Under the pieces are notes generated by a model, which was given only the letters and a program-made list of their open reading frames with translations, did no database searches and was not told the DNA's origin. The translations under genes and the position numbers were made by a program. DNA of 64,000 nucleotides from Macrobrachium rosenbergii (Eukaryota > Arthropoda > Malacostraca > Decapoda > Palaemonidae): assembly GCF_040412425.1 (NCBI RefSeq), contig NC_089756.1, positions 2,576,498-2,640,497 on the forward strand. The letters are read 5' to 3'. Positions 1 to 10,478 of the stretch are shown here, piece after piece; the first letter of the stretch is position 1, and every line of letters starts with the position of its first letter.

Positions 1-2
1 TG

Positions 3-227
3 GTAGATAGGAGTAATGCAAAGCCAGATAGAGTCAAAGTGGCTGTTGGAGATAGGGTTTATTTGAAGATAAATGTCAGGAATCAGCTGAACTATAAGCT
101 GGGTCCTAAGTTTGAAGGTCTGTTCCGGGTTGTTGAAGCAAAGAAGGGAAATAGATTTGTTGTTCTGGATGAAAACACGGGTGTGTCTTGTTTGACACAT
201 ATTTCTAAGATCAAAAAGACGGGTTAA
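3..227 (+). CDS. Ty3/gypsy-type integrase C-terminus (partial, enters from left edge)
   Basis: The frame is open from the window edge to a stop at 225-227, so this is the 3' end of a longer pol reading frame. The visible peptide carries the GPY/F-like module of Ty3/gypsy integrases: GDRVYLK, then KLGPKFEGLFRVVEA, then a run ending HISKIKK. In the family this domain follows the DDE catalytic core and helps bind DNA. There is no initiator here; the first in-frame Met or GTG codons have no special meaning because the protein continues to the left. The catalytic residues lie outside the window, so activity cannot be judged. BEL/Pao integrase ends look different, which favours Ty3/gypsy. Confidence 0.75.
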   Translation, partial: VDRSNAKPDRVKVAVGDRVYLKINVRNQLNYKLGPKFEGLFRVVEAKKGNRFVVLDENTGVSCLTHISKIKKTG

Positions 228-2444
228 TGGATATTAGCATGGATGCATTCCTGGGTTGTATTGTTGTTATGGTAATGGGTAGTTACGGGTCGTTTTTTTT
301 TTTTCGGGTTTTAATGGGTTGTAAATGGGCATGACTTGTAGTTTGTTGTAATTCAGGAGGACGTTAGTCCGTAGAGTTTTACATAAGAAAATCTTTAATA
401 GTTCGGGTTCATTGTGATTTCTGATGTAAGCTGCAGTACTTAGTGTAAATTGTGTGCAGAATACCGTAGAGTTTTGTAGATATATGAATTTGAGTTGTTT
501 TTTTTTATGGATCGCATCTGCGGTTAGGGACTTCATCGTTTTTTTTCGTTAGGCACATTTTGGCGATAGTAATGGGTTACTTTGAGTTAATGGTTTGTAT
601 TCATATGACTTTGGGAATTGTGACATGGGCTAATTTCATACGAGATTTGACCCATGTGTTATATTATGTTTATGTTAGCAATATGTTATGATGTGTTTTG
701 TTTTTCGTCTGATATCGGACCAATATCTTTGAATATAGAGTTACAGAATAAGGATTTGTGGTTTAGGATTTTGTTTTTGGGGAGGTATTTAGTATATCGG
801 ACCGAACAGGTCAGATCTTTTACAGGTTGGGATATGTCAGTTAGGATTTAGGAGAGGTTTAGGAAGGTTTTGATAGGGATATCGAATTCAAGTATTTGGG
901 ATTTTTCAGTTCTCTTTTAAAATTAAGGGAGCTGTGCCATGAGTAATTGTAGTTGTTAGGATCATAGGAGCGATTGCCATTAAGTCAATTGCTATTGTGT
1001 TGAGAATTAGTCAGGTATTGAGCAATATTTGCTAACCAGAGTAGAACTTTGATGTTTTTTACGAGATATGATACCTTTCAGATGTTTAGGATTGCCTTTT
1101 GTGTATTCAGTGTATGGATAGGATTCTTGGGTAATTTTTTCTGTTGGATAGAATTTTTATGAATAGTTCCTTAGAGTTAGTGTACCTGATAGTGGGTTGA
1201 CTGTGGAAATTCCGGGTACCAACTTGGAATTGTTTCACATTGAGAATATATGACCTTTGCACTAGTAGTCTTATTTGGTTCAGTAATAATATGGCATAGG
1301 GAATAGATGAGTTACTTTTTGATATGACTGTCGATATGACCGACTTACGAAAAATACCACTCCCTCGCAACGGAGATGTTGGAATAGCTTCACCGTCCTC
1401 AACATATGAGAAAGCTGTCAACGTTACTTCTGCACTTTGGTGAGACGATCCAGGGCTTTGGAGAGATGTCGGGCAGGATGTCTTCATGGTTGCCGTACTT
1501 TTGAGGAGACGTTGGGTTGGCGAAAAAGGAGACGCAAGAACACATTCAACATGGGTTTGTGCAGTTGCGAGCCATTCATCTTCGTTGGATCGCTGGTAGA
1601 TGTAGGAACACTTTCAGCTTGGACTGGTGCAGTCGCAAGCCTTTCATCTTGGTCGGATCACCGTTGGCGTGCGCAGTCGCAGGCCCTTCAGCATGAGGCA
1701 GTACCAGGAGTGAAATCGTCTAGAGTAATGCGTTTCTTGAATGAACTGATTGTGCTATAATATCTGTGTTATAAGATATATATAAGTTTTGCACCTAGAA
1801 CTTTTGAGGTGGGGTCCATCTCAGGTGCGTGGACCGAGCTACTATAATTGCTCACGAAGGTGACCTTTGAAAAGTTGGGTCAGCTATTTGCAGGGTCCAT
1901 TTTTACTATACACAGCACATAGGAAAATGCTGAACCATTCGCATACCACAGGAAATCGCAGAGCTCCTTGGTAACAGGACATGGGCAGTGAAAATGCGGT
2001 TTCAGCTTAAATCGTTCTAGGAGCTGAACTGGTTATAAAATCCGGTTTTGAAGAAAGTATTCAGTATGTACGTGTATCTCATGACACCTTGAAGTACAGA
2101 GGGCGTGTCTTTGTCGAACATTGAACTTGGTGTTGTCATGAGAGTGTGTTCATTTGTGCATTGCATAATAAATATAATGGGAGGGATCGTTGAACGATTG
2201 GGCATTGCGATCCGTTATTTGTATATTTGAACATGTGAACTGTGAAAAATTCACATGGAGACTGTCCCAGAGGATTTTGTGAAGTGAGTACAACTCATGA
2301 ACGTTTTAGACTTTACTTTCAGAACTAGGAACACAGTGAAATTTTGTGTTTCTGCAGTTTTTACATTTTCTGGTTTTTAATGTGACGTTTGTTCTTTCAC
2401 AGGTATTCCATTCCATTCCATTCCATTCCATTTCTCCCTCCTTC
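228..2444 (+). other. Region between integrase end and putative 3' LTR; possible decayed third ORF
   Basis: These 2.2 kb have no long reading frame. In Ty3/gypsy elements such a gap can hold an envelope-like third ORF or a long 3'UTR. The frame at 654-851 (+) begins with a hydrophobic, signal-peptide-like stretch (MFMLAICYDVFCF) and then becomes polar, which would fit the start of a secreted or membrane protein, but no family is recognised. Around 1558-1700 a short motif with the core GTGCAGTYGCRAGCC recurs three times at roughly 45-70 bp spacing. The remainder is AT/T-rich and featureless to me. The assignment to the retroelement is an inference from position. Confidence 0.3.
2403..2432. repeat. 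(TTCCA)n pentanucleotide repeat
   Basis: About five to six tandem TTCCA units lie just upstream of a purine-rich tract at the putative 3' LTR edge. Confidence 0.85.
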
Positions 2445-2770
2445 AAGGAAGGGAGTGGTATGACATTTTGAGATGACCTGATTTTATTAATTGACCTGTT
2501 TATGATTTAAAGGACAGATGAGTTATTTCCTGTAATTCCTTAAGTAATTGGGTGTTTATGATTTTGGACCTTATTTCCTTAGAAGAACTTTTGATAGTTA
2601 TGATGAATCATTCGTTTTCATTCTTCGTAATTTTTAAGAAGTTATTTTCATTGTTATTTTGTCAATAAAGGTTTAGTTTTGTACTTAGTATCTCATTCCA
2701 GTAGTCCTTAGAATTTAGTTAGGGAAAGGTATAACTTATGATGTCGGCTCACGTTACTCGCTATCACTCA
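2445..2770 (+). mobile_element. Polypurine tract and putative 3' LTR of the left Ty3/gypsy element
   Basis: A purine run (AAGGAAGGGAGTGG, 2445-2458) is followed by a TG-starting segment (TGACATTT at 2461, or TGGTATGA at 2456). An AATAAA polyadenylation hexamer sits near 2665. This is the order expected for PPT, U3 and R at the 3' end of an LTR element whose integrase ends at 227. The right boundary is not proven; candidates are a CA near 2700 or near 2769. No second LTR copy is present in the window to test it, and the LTR at 60.75-61.17 kb is not obviously similar. Confidence 0.35.
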
Positions 2771-2849
2771 AATATTTCGGAAAAGTGAGGTACCAACCTC
2801 TGTTCACAGAATGGAGTCTTAAATCAAGTATAGGCTCAGGATTGGCCTT

Positions 2850-2850
<1 letters not shown>

Positions 2851-2928
<78 letters not shown>

Positions 2929-3000
2929 GTGTGTGTGTGTGTGTGTGTATATGTATGTATACATATATATACATACACAGTATGTATACATATATATACA
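2851..3000. repeat. (AT)n/(GT)n compound microsatellite
   Basis: About 74 bp of perfect AT repeat runs into a GT stretch and then an imperfect TATG/TACA palindromic region. Open frames across it read as Tyr-Ile repeats and are artefacts of the repeat. Confidence 0.95.
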
Positions 3001-3183
3001 ACAGTAATACATAAACTTGCACGATTCGAGTTGCATGAATTCAGACACACAAAATTTTTATTGGAACATAACATTTGCGAATACTGAAAAACCTTGCAAA
3101 AGTGTTTATGTTTAATCTTTTATGTAATTTATAAGTTCTCAAGCTTTTCTGTGTAAATTAAATAACATGAAATAATAAAAGTA

Positions 3184-3540
3184 ATATGGGTGTTCGGTTG
3201 GCATTGCAAGCTCCGTTGGCGCTGGGCACCCGGATGACGCCGAGCGCTTATGAGATGGGTGCCCAGGAGAATGAGACAGGTGCTCTGGAGACCAAGACGG
3301 GCTCTTGGGAGTCCAAGACTGGCTTTCAGAGACTGGATGGCGCTCTGGCGAATACAACGACTGCTCACGTGGGTGGTCAGAAGATGAGCGCTTGCTGGAA
3401 GAGCACTTAGGAACTAAGAGCAGGGTCTCTAGAGCGCTTGGGAGAATTGGGAAAGGGCTCTCTACCATGACATCTCTTTAAAGGAGAGACTCGCCCGGAA
3501 AACGCCACACACGTCTCTTCCCTTAACTGGAGAGATCATA
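3184..3540 (-). pseudogene. Inverted fragment of DIRS-type gag N-terminal region
   Basis: On the minus strand this region encodes the same Ser/Pro/Cys-rich peptide as the start of DIRS element A (5330-5690, plus strand). Shared landmarks are LLLVPKCSSSK, SLYSPERH, LSHSPGHPS and KRSASSGCPAP. It is the opposite-strand partner of that segment, and both copies abut an (AT)n tract. The reading frame is open over much of the fragment, but no downstream gag or pol follows, so this is a truncated copy. It forms the left arm of a large interrupted inverted repeat spanning about 3.18-5.70 kb. Confidence 0.75.
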
Positions 3541-3549
3541 ATAAATACT

Positions 3550-3554
3550 AATAT

Positions 3555-3647
<93 letters not shown>

Positions 3648-3684
3648 TATATATATATATATATATATATATTAGTATATGTAT

Positions 3685-3719
<35 letters not shown>

Positions 3720-3720
3720 C
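3550..3720. repeat. (AT)n microsatellite
   Basis: About 170 bp of AT repeat with a few GTAT/TAATA interruptions, ending in a short CA run at 3720-3731. It separates the inverted gag fragment from Penelope-like sequence. Confidence 0.95.
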
Positions 3721-3769
3721 ACACACACACATATATATACTCACCAGGGGAACCATAGGGAAAAGCGTC

Positions 3770-4470
3770 GTACTCAGGTACATTTATTTTGCCGTTTCAC
3801 AATTCATAATCGCATCCTCAAGGCTATAATAAAGATACAAATGACCTTAAAACCAAGCACTGCATAATCCATTAAAATTACGCAATATTTAATCAAATTT
3901 AATGAACACCAGCATGTAGAAAGCTTGAAAATAATTTATGAACATCTTAAAACAGGAAATTATTACTAAACGCTAAAAATATGTACAAAATATCTATAAG
4001 ATTCTAAAAACAGTAAAAATATTTAAAACACTAAAAAATTAAGGCTATTCTGTACCTTATCCTCGCAAAGGACAGGCAGTGACTGAAAGAGTTTCGTTAA
4101 AACAAACAACGCACCTTAGGCAATAAACAACTGTACAGAGGAGGATTGCATATTTAAAGACGGAACTATCTTTTTTATCATAATGGACTCCAAGATTGTT
4201 AGGTTGTTTTCATTATGTACTTGACCTATAATTGCAAAGTCCTTATCTTCAATGTATGCTTTGCATGACTTAGAATGGTTCCTAATATCTACCTGTCTCG
4301 CCTACATAGATTTCATGACAATTGCTACATGGTATCTTGTAAACTCCGGCTTCGTCCCTTTTGTTATTTAAGTATACGTTAACGAGCGAACTCCCGATGG
4401 ATTTGGGATAATGGAAAATGAAAGGATTATTAGAACTGAGTTGTTCGATGAAAACATCCAAAAGGCCACC
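3770..4470 (-). pseudogene. Penelope-like element 3' end: GIY-YIG endonuclease fragment (left arm)
   Basis: The minus strand encodes a GIY-YIG nuclease N-terminal signature, GVYKIPCSNCHEIYVGETGR, at about 4284-4350, typical of the C-terminal endonuclease of Penelope-like retroelements. After a stop at the end of the frame at 4282, a one-base shift allows a further peptide-like stretch (KSCKAYIEDKDFAIIGQV, then NNLTILESIMIKKIVPSLN) of the type seen in the rest of this domain. The element is 5'-truncated: no RT is present. This arm and the plus-strand arm that follows share about 170 bp in opposite orientation around 4470, but the downstream (3') sequence of this arm belongs to a different subfamily from the right arm. 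Confidence 0.7.
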
Positions 4471-5235
4471 GAACAACTCAGTTCTAATAATCCTTTCATT
4501 TTCCATTATCCCCGATCGAACAACTCAGTTCTAATAATCCTTTCATTTTCCATTATCCCAAATCCATCGGGAGTTCGCTCGTTAACGTATACTTAAATAA
4601 CAAAGGGGACGAAGCCGGAGTTTACAAGATACCATGTAGCAATTGTCATGAAATCTATGTAGGCGAGACAAGGTAGATCGCTCTCGCAAAGAATAACAGA
4701 GCACAAAAGATCAGATGCGTTACGCTTCGGAGAGTTCGGGAATTTTCCTACATATCAGAAATACAGGGCATGTCATTAACTGGAGTGGGCGGAGTTGGTT
4801 TTCAAGAGTAGCTGTCCGTACAAAAGAAAGATGCTGGAATCTGCTATCATCAATCAAACCAACAATATGAACCTGTCAGGAGGACATTGGAAATCGGACG
4901 CCATCGACACCTTAATCCTCAAACCCCTCCTGACGAAGATGACCCAAGAAGCTATGACCGCCAGATCCATCGCCAAGCGGGAGCTAATGAGGCCAAAACC
5001 ACTAGGGAATTTGGTCACTCTCCTCCTTCTTAAGAAATGCCACCTCCATAACATCGGAGGCCTAAGGCCACACCTTCATGTTTTTGTATATATACCATTG
5101 TAACTTTCCACCTGTCCATATTCTACCAGTGAACAGGGCACAGAAACAAGTGCCCGAAATATATGGTTTCAACGTTTAAATAGTGTTTTATGGGCCTTTT
5201 TATTTTCATATTACACTGTAGTATTACAGGAAAAG
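4471..5235 (+). pseudogene. Penelope-like element 3' end: GIY-YIG endonuclease fragment (right arm)
   Basis: On the plus strand the GIY-YIG signature region (about 4600-4675) is repeated with frameshifts, followed by SQRITEHKRS-like sequence and the frame at 4795-5103 with FKSSCPYKRKMLESAIINQT and a C-terminal tail. The tail runs into a conserved 3' end (ATTACAGG...GACATTCAT) and then an (AT)n tract. The same 3' sequence and (AT)n recur at 59.3-59.75 kb. A segment of about 40 bp (GAACAACTCAGTTC...) is directly duplicated at the fusion point and also appears inverted in the left arm. No RT domain remains. Confidence 0.7.
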
Positions 5236-5238
5236 ACA

Positions 5239-5239
<1 letters not shown>

Positions 5240-5326
<87 letters not shown>
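5240..5326. repeat. (AT)n microsatellite
   Basis: An uninterrupted AT repeat of about 85 bp directly follows the Penelope-like 3' end and precedes DIRS element A. Confidence 0.95.
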
Positions 5327-5328
<2 letters not shown>

Positions 5329-5356
5329 CATCTCTCCAGTTCGGGAAGAGACATTT

Positions 5357-6538
5357 GTGGCGGCAAGTCTCGTCCTTAAAAGAGATGTCATGGTAGAGAG
5401 CCTTTTCACATTCCTCCCAAGTGCTCGAGAGACCCTGCTCTTAGTTCCTAAGTGCTCTTCCAGCAAGTGCTCATCTTCTGGGCACCCATGTGAGTGGTCA
5501 TTGTATTCGCCAGAGCGCCATTCAGTCTCTGAATGCCAGTATCGGACTCCCAAGCGCCCGTCTTGGTCTTCAGAGTGCCTGTCTCATTCTCCTGGGCACC
5601 CATCTCGTAAGCGCTCGGCGTCATCTGGGTGCCCAGCGCCAATGTAGCATGCGACGCCAACCGAGCACCCATATTCTTCTGCTTCGCCTGCCTTAGTGTC
5701 AGAGGATCCATCTTTTGCACACATTAAGAAACATTTTAATGATGTGCTTGACTTGCCGCATGAGGCGCCAACCTCGCTTAAGCCTTCTCGAGAGGCTTCT
5801 TTGTCTCCAGTGTCTTCTGAAGAGGAAGAGGTTGTCCAGGAGCGTACTCGTACTGCATATGCTCCTTTGATGAAGTTTTTTATAGCGTCTTTCCCCTTGC
5901 ATTTCCAACAAGCTGCTCCGGTTTCGCACACCTCTATCTTTCTGATGAGGAATCAGACAGACTCTAGCTCTTGCCTACTGAAAATGGTTCCCTCTGCCTT
6001 AGCTAGGAAAGCTCTCAAGGAAGTAGAGGATTGGTTGTCTGTTAAGAGGGAGCAAGGGAAGGCTGCTTTTGCTTTTCCTCCAGCAAGATTGGCAGCTAGG
6101 AGATATCTCTCCTGTTCTACAGGAGAAGCTCCATCCTTGGGAGGCGCTGCCTCTTCCCAAGGTGACTTCTCAGGCTTAATTGACTTGGCGAGACGTTCAG
6201 CTTTTTCTTCAGCAAAGCTGTTCTTCGCCTCGTCAGAATTTGACTACTTAGTTAATGGCCTATTGAAGGTTCTTGAGGTGTTCAGTTTTCTGGACTGGAC
6301 GATAGGAGCACTAGCTAGAAAGATTGAAGAACACGATGTACTAGCGATGGACTTGTCTTCTGACTGGCTAGGTGTCTTATCCTGCATGGATAAGTCAGTA
6401 AGGGATGGCTCCTCTGAACTGGCAGCTCTTTTTGCTATAGGAGTCCTCAAGAAGAGGGAGCTGTGGTGCTCCTTCACCACAAAAGGTGTTACATCTGCTC
6501 AGAAATCTGCTCTTCTGTACTCGTCCAAACCCTTTTGA
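5357..6538 (+). pseudogene. DIRS A gag-like ORF1
   Basis: One frame runs from 5357 to 6538 with a single in-frame TAG at 5645-5647. The N-terminal part is a low-complexity, Ser/Pro/Cys/Arg-rich region with a rough nine-residue periodicity (SPERHSVSE, then CQYRTPKRP, then SWSSECLSH). The C-terminal 280 residues (5696-6538) are a mixed-charge, largely helical-looking protein with FDYLVNGLLKVLE and AARRYLSC. In DIRS elements ORF1 plays the structural gag-like role and precedes the RT. I recognise this by position and by its inverted partner at 3.2-3.5 kb rather than by a named domain. Confidence 0.6.
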
Positions 6539-6809
6539 CAGACATTTCTTGTTCCCACAGTTGGTGGTTAAGGAGATTGTCACTGACTTACAGAAGAAAT
6601 CCAGTCAAGATCTTCTAGCCCAGTCAGGAACCTTCTGCTTTGTTTCCATCCAAGTCGGTATCTCCTCTACAACAGCAGCCCTTTCAAGGAGGCAGACAGG
6701 GCTTCTCTAGACCTCGTTCCAAGGTGCGGTTTTCAGCAAGGTCCGTTAGAAGGACTTTCAATAAACCCTCTTCCAGAAAGTGACTTTCCTCTCCTTTGTG
6801 CACCTGTAG

Positions 6810-8600
6810 AGGCCAGACTCACTTTTGGAAGAGGTGGAGTGCCAAAGGCATGGAACCTTGGACTGTCAAGGTTTTAAAAGAGGGTAACTCGATTCCCTTC
6901 AAAGAGTACCCTCCTCTCGTAACTTTGCTGATAACATTGACGGCATATTCAGAGGGCTCTGAGAGGTTTGTAACTCTCAGTGAGGAAGTGTCAGCTCTCC
7001 CAAGAAAGAAAGCCATAGAAGTAGTGGAGGATCGTTCTTCATGGGGGTTTTACAACTGACTGTTTGTTGTCCCCAAGTCATCGGGGGGTGGAGACCTGTC
7101 CTCGATGTGAGAGCGTTGAACTTCTACATTCAAAATACAAAGTTCAAGATGGAGACAAATCAGTCAGTGTTATCCTCCATCCAGCATAGGGACTGAATGA
7201 TAACACTAGATATGCAAGATGCGTATTTCCACATTCCAGTCCATCTGGAGTCCAGGAAGTAAGCGAGATTTGTCTTCGGGGCCAAAGTATTCCAGTTTCG
7301 AGCGCTTTGCTTCGGTCTTTCCACTGCACCTCAGGTATTCACACGAGTCCTATCCCCTCTTGTGGAATGGCTTCACCTGATAGGTATAAACATTTGTCTA
7401 TACCTGGATGACTGGCTCCTCTGCTCCTCGTCATAGGAGCAATGCACGAATGGTCTACAAGTAACCCTTCTCCTTGCCAAGGAACTTGGACTTTGATAAA
7501 TCAGAAGTCTCAACTAGTCCCTACTCAGGAGATTCCCTATTTAAGGATAAAGATCAACTCTTGAGTTTTCGGGTTTTTCCCTCCCCCAAGAGGATAGAGT
7601 CCTGCCTACGATCGGTTAAAGATCTCCATTCTCTTCCAGTTTGCTCTGTGAATCGGTGGATGAATTTGCCTGGAACCCTCTCATCCATCGAACAGTTTGT
7701 GAAGCCAAGAAGACTTCACATGAGGCCCCTCCAGTTTTTCCTAATGGCAAGCTGGAACAGAAGGGAGCATCCAGACACACTGACGTTTCCGATTATGGTA
7801 GAGATAAAGGAGGACCTCTGGTGGTTGACGTCCAGAGACAGACTGTCAGAGGGAAAGTCTCTTCATATTCTGACCTATCCTTTTATGCAGATGCCTCGGA
7901 CAAAGGTTGTGGAGCACTTTTGGGTACTCTAGAAGCTTCTGCACATGGTCCCTGAGCAAAGGAAGTTGCACATCAACATCAAGGAGTTGTCGGCCATCCA
8001 TTTAGGCTTGAAGAGCTTTTTGGAAGTACTCACAGACAGAACCGTGGTGATTCATTCGGACAACACCATGGCTCTCTCATACATCAAGAAGCAGGGTGGA
8101 ACTCACTCATTCTCCTTGTGCGAGACAGCAAGAGAACTGCTCATTTGGGCAGACGAGAATCAGGTCAGGATAATCACGGGATTCATCCACGGGAGGTTGA
8201 GTGTCCGGGCACAAGAACTAAGTCGACGAGGACAAGTCCTCTCGACAGAATGGGCTCTTGAATTCAACAGTCTGCGACAATCTCTGGAAGTTGTGGGGCA
8301 CACCAACAGTGGATCTGTTTGCCACATTGAGGAATTACCACCTTCCTCTATTTTGCTCGCCAGTTCCGGACCCACAGGTGTGGGCGACGGATGCCATGCT
8401 AGTAAACTGATCGAACCTGGGCCCTTATGCCTTTCCTCCTTTCAACATGGTGAGAGCAGTGCTCAACAAGTTCCAAGCTCACAACAACATGTTAGTGACA
8501 CTGATAGCTCCCTTCTGGCCACTCAAGGAATGGTTCCCAGACCTTCTGAAGCTTCTAGTGGACTTTCCAAGGCTACTTCCTCGAAGTCCACAGCTTCTTA
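6810..8600 (+). pseudogene. DIRS A reverse transcriptase, RNase H and post-RNase H domain (degenerate)
   Basis: Conserved DIRS RT blocks occur in several frames: WRPVLDVRALN (about 7085), LDMQDAYFHIPVH (about 7207), FRALCFGLSTAPQVFTRV (about 7300) and the catalytic YLDDWLL (about 7398), interrupted by stops. RNase H follows with DASDKGCGALL (about 7890), then LHINIKELSAIHLGL and HSDNTMALSYIKKQGGTHS in the frame at 7945-8601. After RNase H comes the block VDLFATLRNYHLPLF, then ATDAM and a later LIAPFWPLKEWFPDLL, which is conserved in DIRS elements between RNase H and the recombinase. At least five frameshifts or stops exclude function. Confidence 0.8.
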
Positions 8601-8619
8601 AACAGCCCCACCTCTGGAA

Positions 8620-8942
8620 ATTTCATTAAAGCCTATCCACTCTAGCCCTGACAGGATTCAGACTATCCAGAGACTTGTCAGAGCGAAGGGTTTTTCAAAA
8701 CAAGCTGCGGAAGCTATCACCAGATGTAGACAGCAGTCTATCAGCAGCCTAACAGGCCAAGTGGTCCATCTTCCTCAAGTGGTGCAGCGACAATAATGTC
8801 TCGTCTGCTAAGACCACTGTAGCTCAAATAGCGGATTTCTTTCTTTTCTTAAGAAACAATAAGAAGCTGTCTTCATTGACTATTAGAGGCTACAGATCGA
8901 TGTTGGGGTCAGTTTTTAAGCATAGGCTCTAATCCAGACCTT
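8620..8942 (+). pseudogene. DIRS A tyrosine recombinase, N-terminal part (before insertion)
   Basis: This part encodes the N-terminal, SAM-like DNA-binding region of a DIRS YR. Readable motifs are AKWSIFLKWCSDNNVSS, then VAQIADFFLFLRNN and SLTIRGYRSMLGSVFKH. The reading frame stops at the ACCTT that precedes the BEL/Pao LTR and resumes after the second ACCTT at 23.66 kb with LSDLIRPF, which is the next conserved YR block. One older single-base frameshift lies just before the junction. Confidence 0.75.
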
Positions 8943-10071
8943 TGTAAAATCCAGTGAACGCAGCTGTTGCAGACAACAGCAGCCGTACCGAATTGTCAAA
9001 CCTCCTGCTGTCTGGGGACCAATACTTTAACCTCTTAGGATCCCCAACTACACTTGCAGATCAACAAGCACAATCGTCAGCTGGAGGGAGCCTATGTCGC
9101 AGCTAGTGGGTAGCTAAAATAATCTCTTCAAGCCTCATTTTTTTTATTCTCAGCTTCTTATCATGCTTCAGTGACTTTCAGAGATGTTTGCTGCTAACAA
9201 ACAGCTCACATCAGTTTATTGTACAAAAAAAAAAAAAAAAAAATGCATACTTAGTTCTACAAACAATAAATCCATAGTAAATTGTTTCATTATGCACAAA
9301 TCACCTATACTCACATATGGCATCTGCGCATAGGCTACCGGTAACCACAACAGGCGCTAGGACAGCACTCTGCCCAAACATCTAAAACACAAAATAATTC
9401 CAATAAGAAATAAGCCTACAATGTGAAATAACAACCAAAATTTCCATGACAAAGTGAAATTGCCACGGTCATGGCAAATTCTATGTGAAGTACATTGCAC
9501 ATAGACAAACACCACTTACCGAGCTCACTTCTGTAGCCTCACAAAGGGCAGAAACATTCATCCAAGAGTTAAACAGCGCAACCGCCATCCTCACAAAGTT
9601 CAGAATGTTGGTAATTAACAGTGTCCTAAGATCCAAGGCACACACTGTAGATTCACTCCACTGCATTTGTTGATAGTTCCAAATTCACAGGACACACTAC
9701 CACAGTCTTTCCCAAACACAGTTCTGTTTACAATCAGCAGTACAAAACAATCCTTCTGCAGGCGGGTTGGTGGCAACAGACATGGAACCATTCTCAAAGC
9801 CTGCCACGGGGTCCAGTTCAAGGCTCCCTTGCGTTTTTCACTCAACAATCACGTAACTAATAACTGCAAATTTCACACACACTTCCAAATCACACAAGCG
9901 ATCAAACTCATTTGTACAACAATACAATAAAATAATGAAAAAAAAATCAAATGTATGCTTCAAGTCTGCTGTGCATGGAATTTTTTTGTACATCAGATCA
10001 CAAGCCAAACACGAATACTAGATAATTTTATGATACAAATTCATTGTGATAAGAAAGTTTATATTAAATAA
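8943..10071 (-). repeat. BEL/Pao left (3') LTR, outer segment
   Basis: This segment is homologous to 22240-23393 of the right LTR. It contains an A/T homopolymer (about 9227-9243) expanded relative to the sister copy, and a minus-strand AATAAA (plus-strand TTTATT at 9215-9220). The LTR is interrupted at the dinucleotide AA (10070-10071) by DIRS B and resumes at 18175. Confidence 0.85.
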
Positions 10072-10425
10072 GGGATTTTGACAGAGGAAAAATCTATTTC
10101 TGAGGAAGGTCCCGTGTCACCCGGTGAAATTCCATTACAGCACGAATTTCTAGGTATAACAATGCTAGATATACCAGAGAAAAAGAGCTTTCAGGAAAGC
10201 TGGGGTTACTACCCCCAGTCGTCGTCTTTAGAAGACGTCGGTATAATGAAGGGTGAGTGAAATACCACTACCACGGAAATATACTCGAAAGATCTCTCCT
10301 TATCAAAACCCCCGAAAAAAAGAGCGGTGAGCCGTTACAGCTCCCACCCTCAACACCCGCCAGGACGGCACCTGTCTGTGTGTGGGACACCAGCGCCACC
10401 TACTTCATTCCATGCTAGCACTAAC
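10072..10425. repeat. DIRS B terminal inverted repeat (left; element 3' end)
   Basis: This sequence is the inverse of 17868-18174. The match runs from GGTCCCGTGTCA near the tip through AAGACGTCGGTATAATGAAG to CACCAGCGCCACCTACTTC. The outermost ~34 bp (GGGATTTTGACAGAGG...) are not in the right repeat but are copied in the internal complementary region. Confidence 0.9.
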
Positions 10426-10478
10426 CCCAGACTTGGCATGTGCAAGAAGGGAGGAGTACTAGACTAGACAGGGAGGGT

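Noticed and set aside
2754..3087. Overlapping ~100-codon frames on both strands
   Set aside because: They cross the AT/GT microsatellite and have no recognisable flanking domain.
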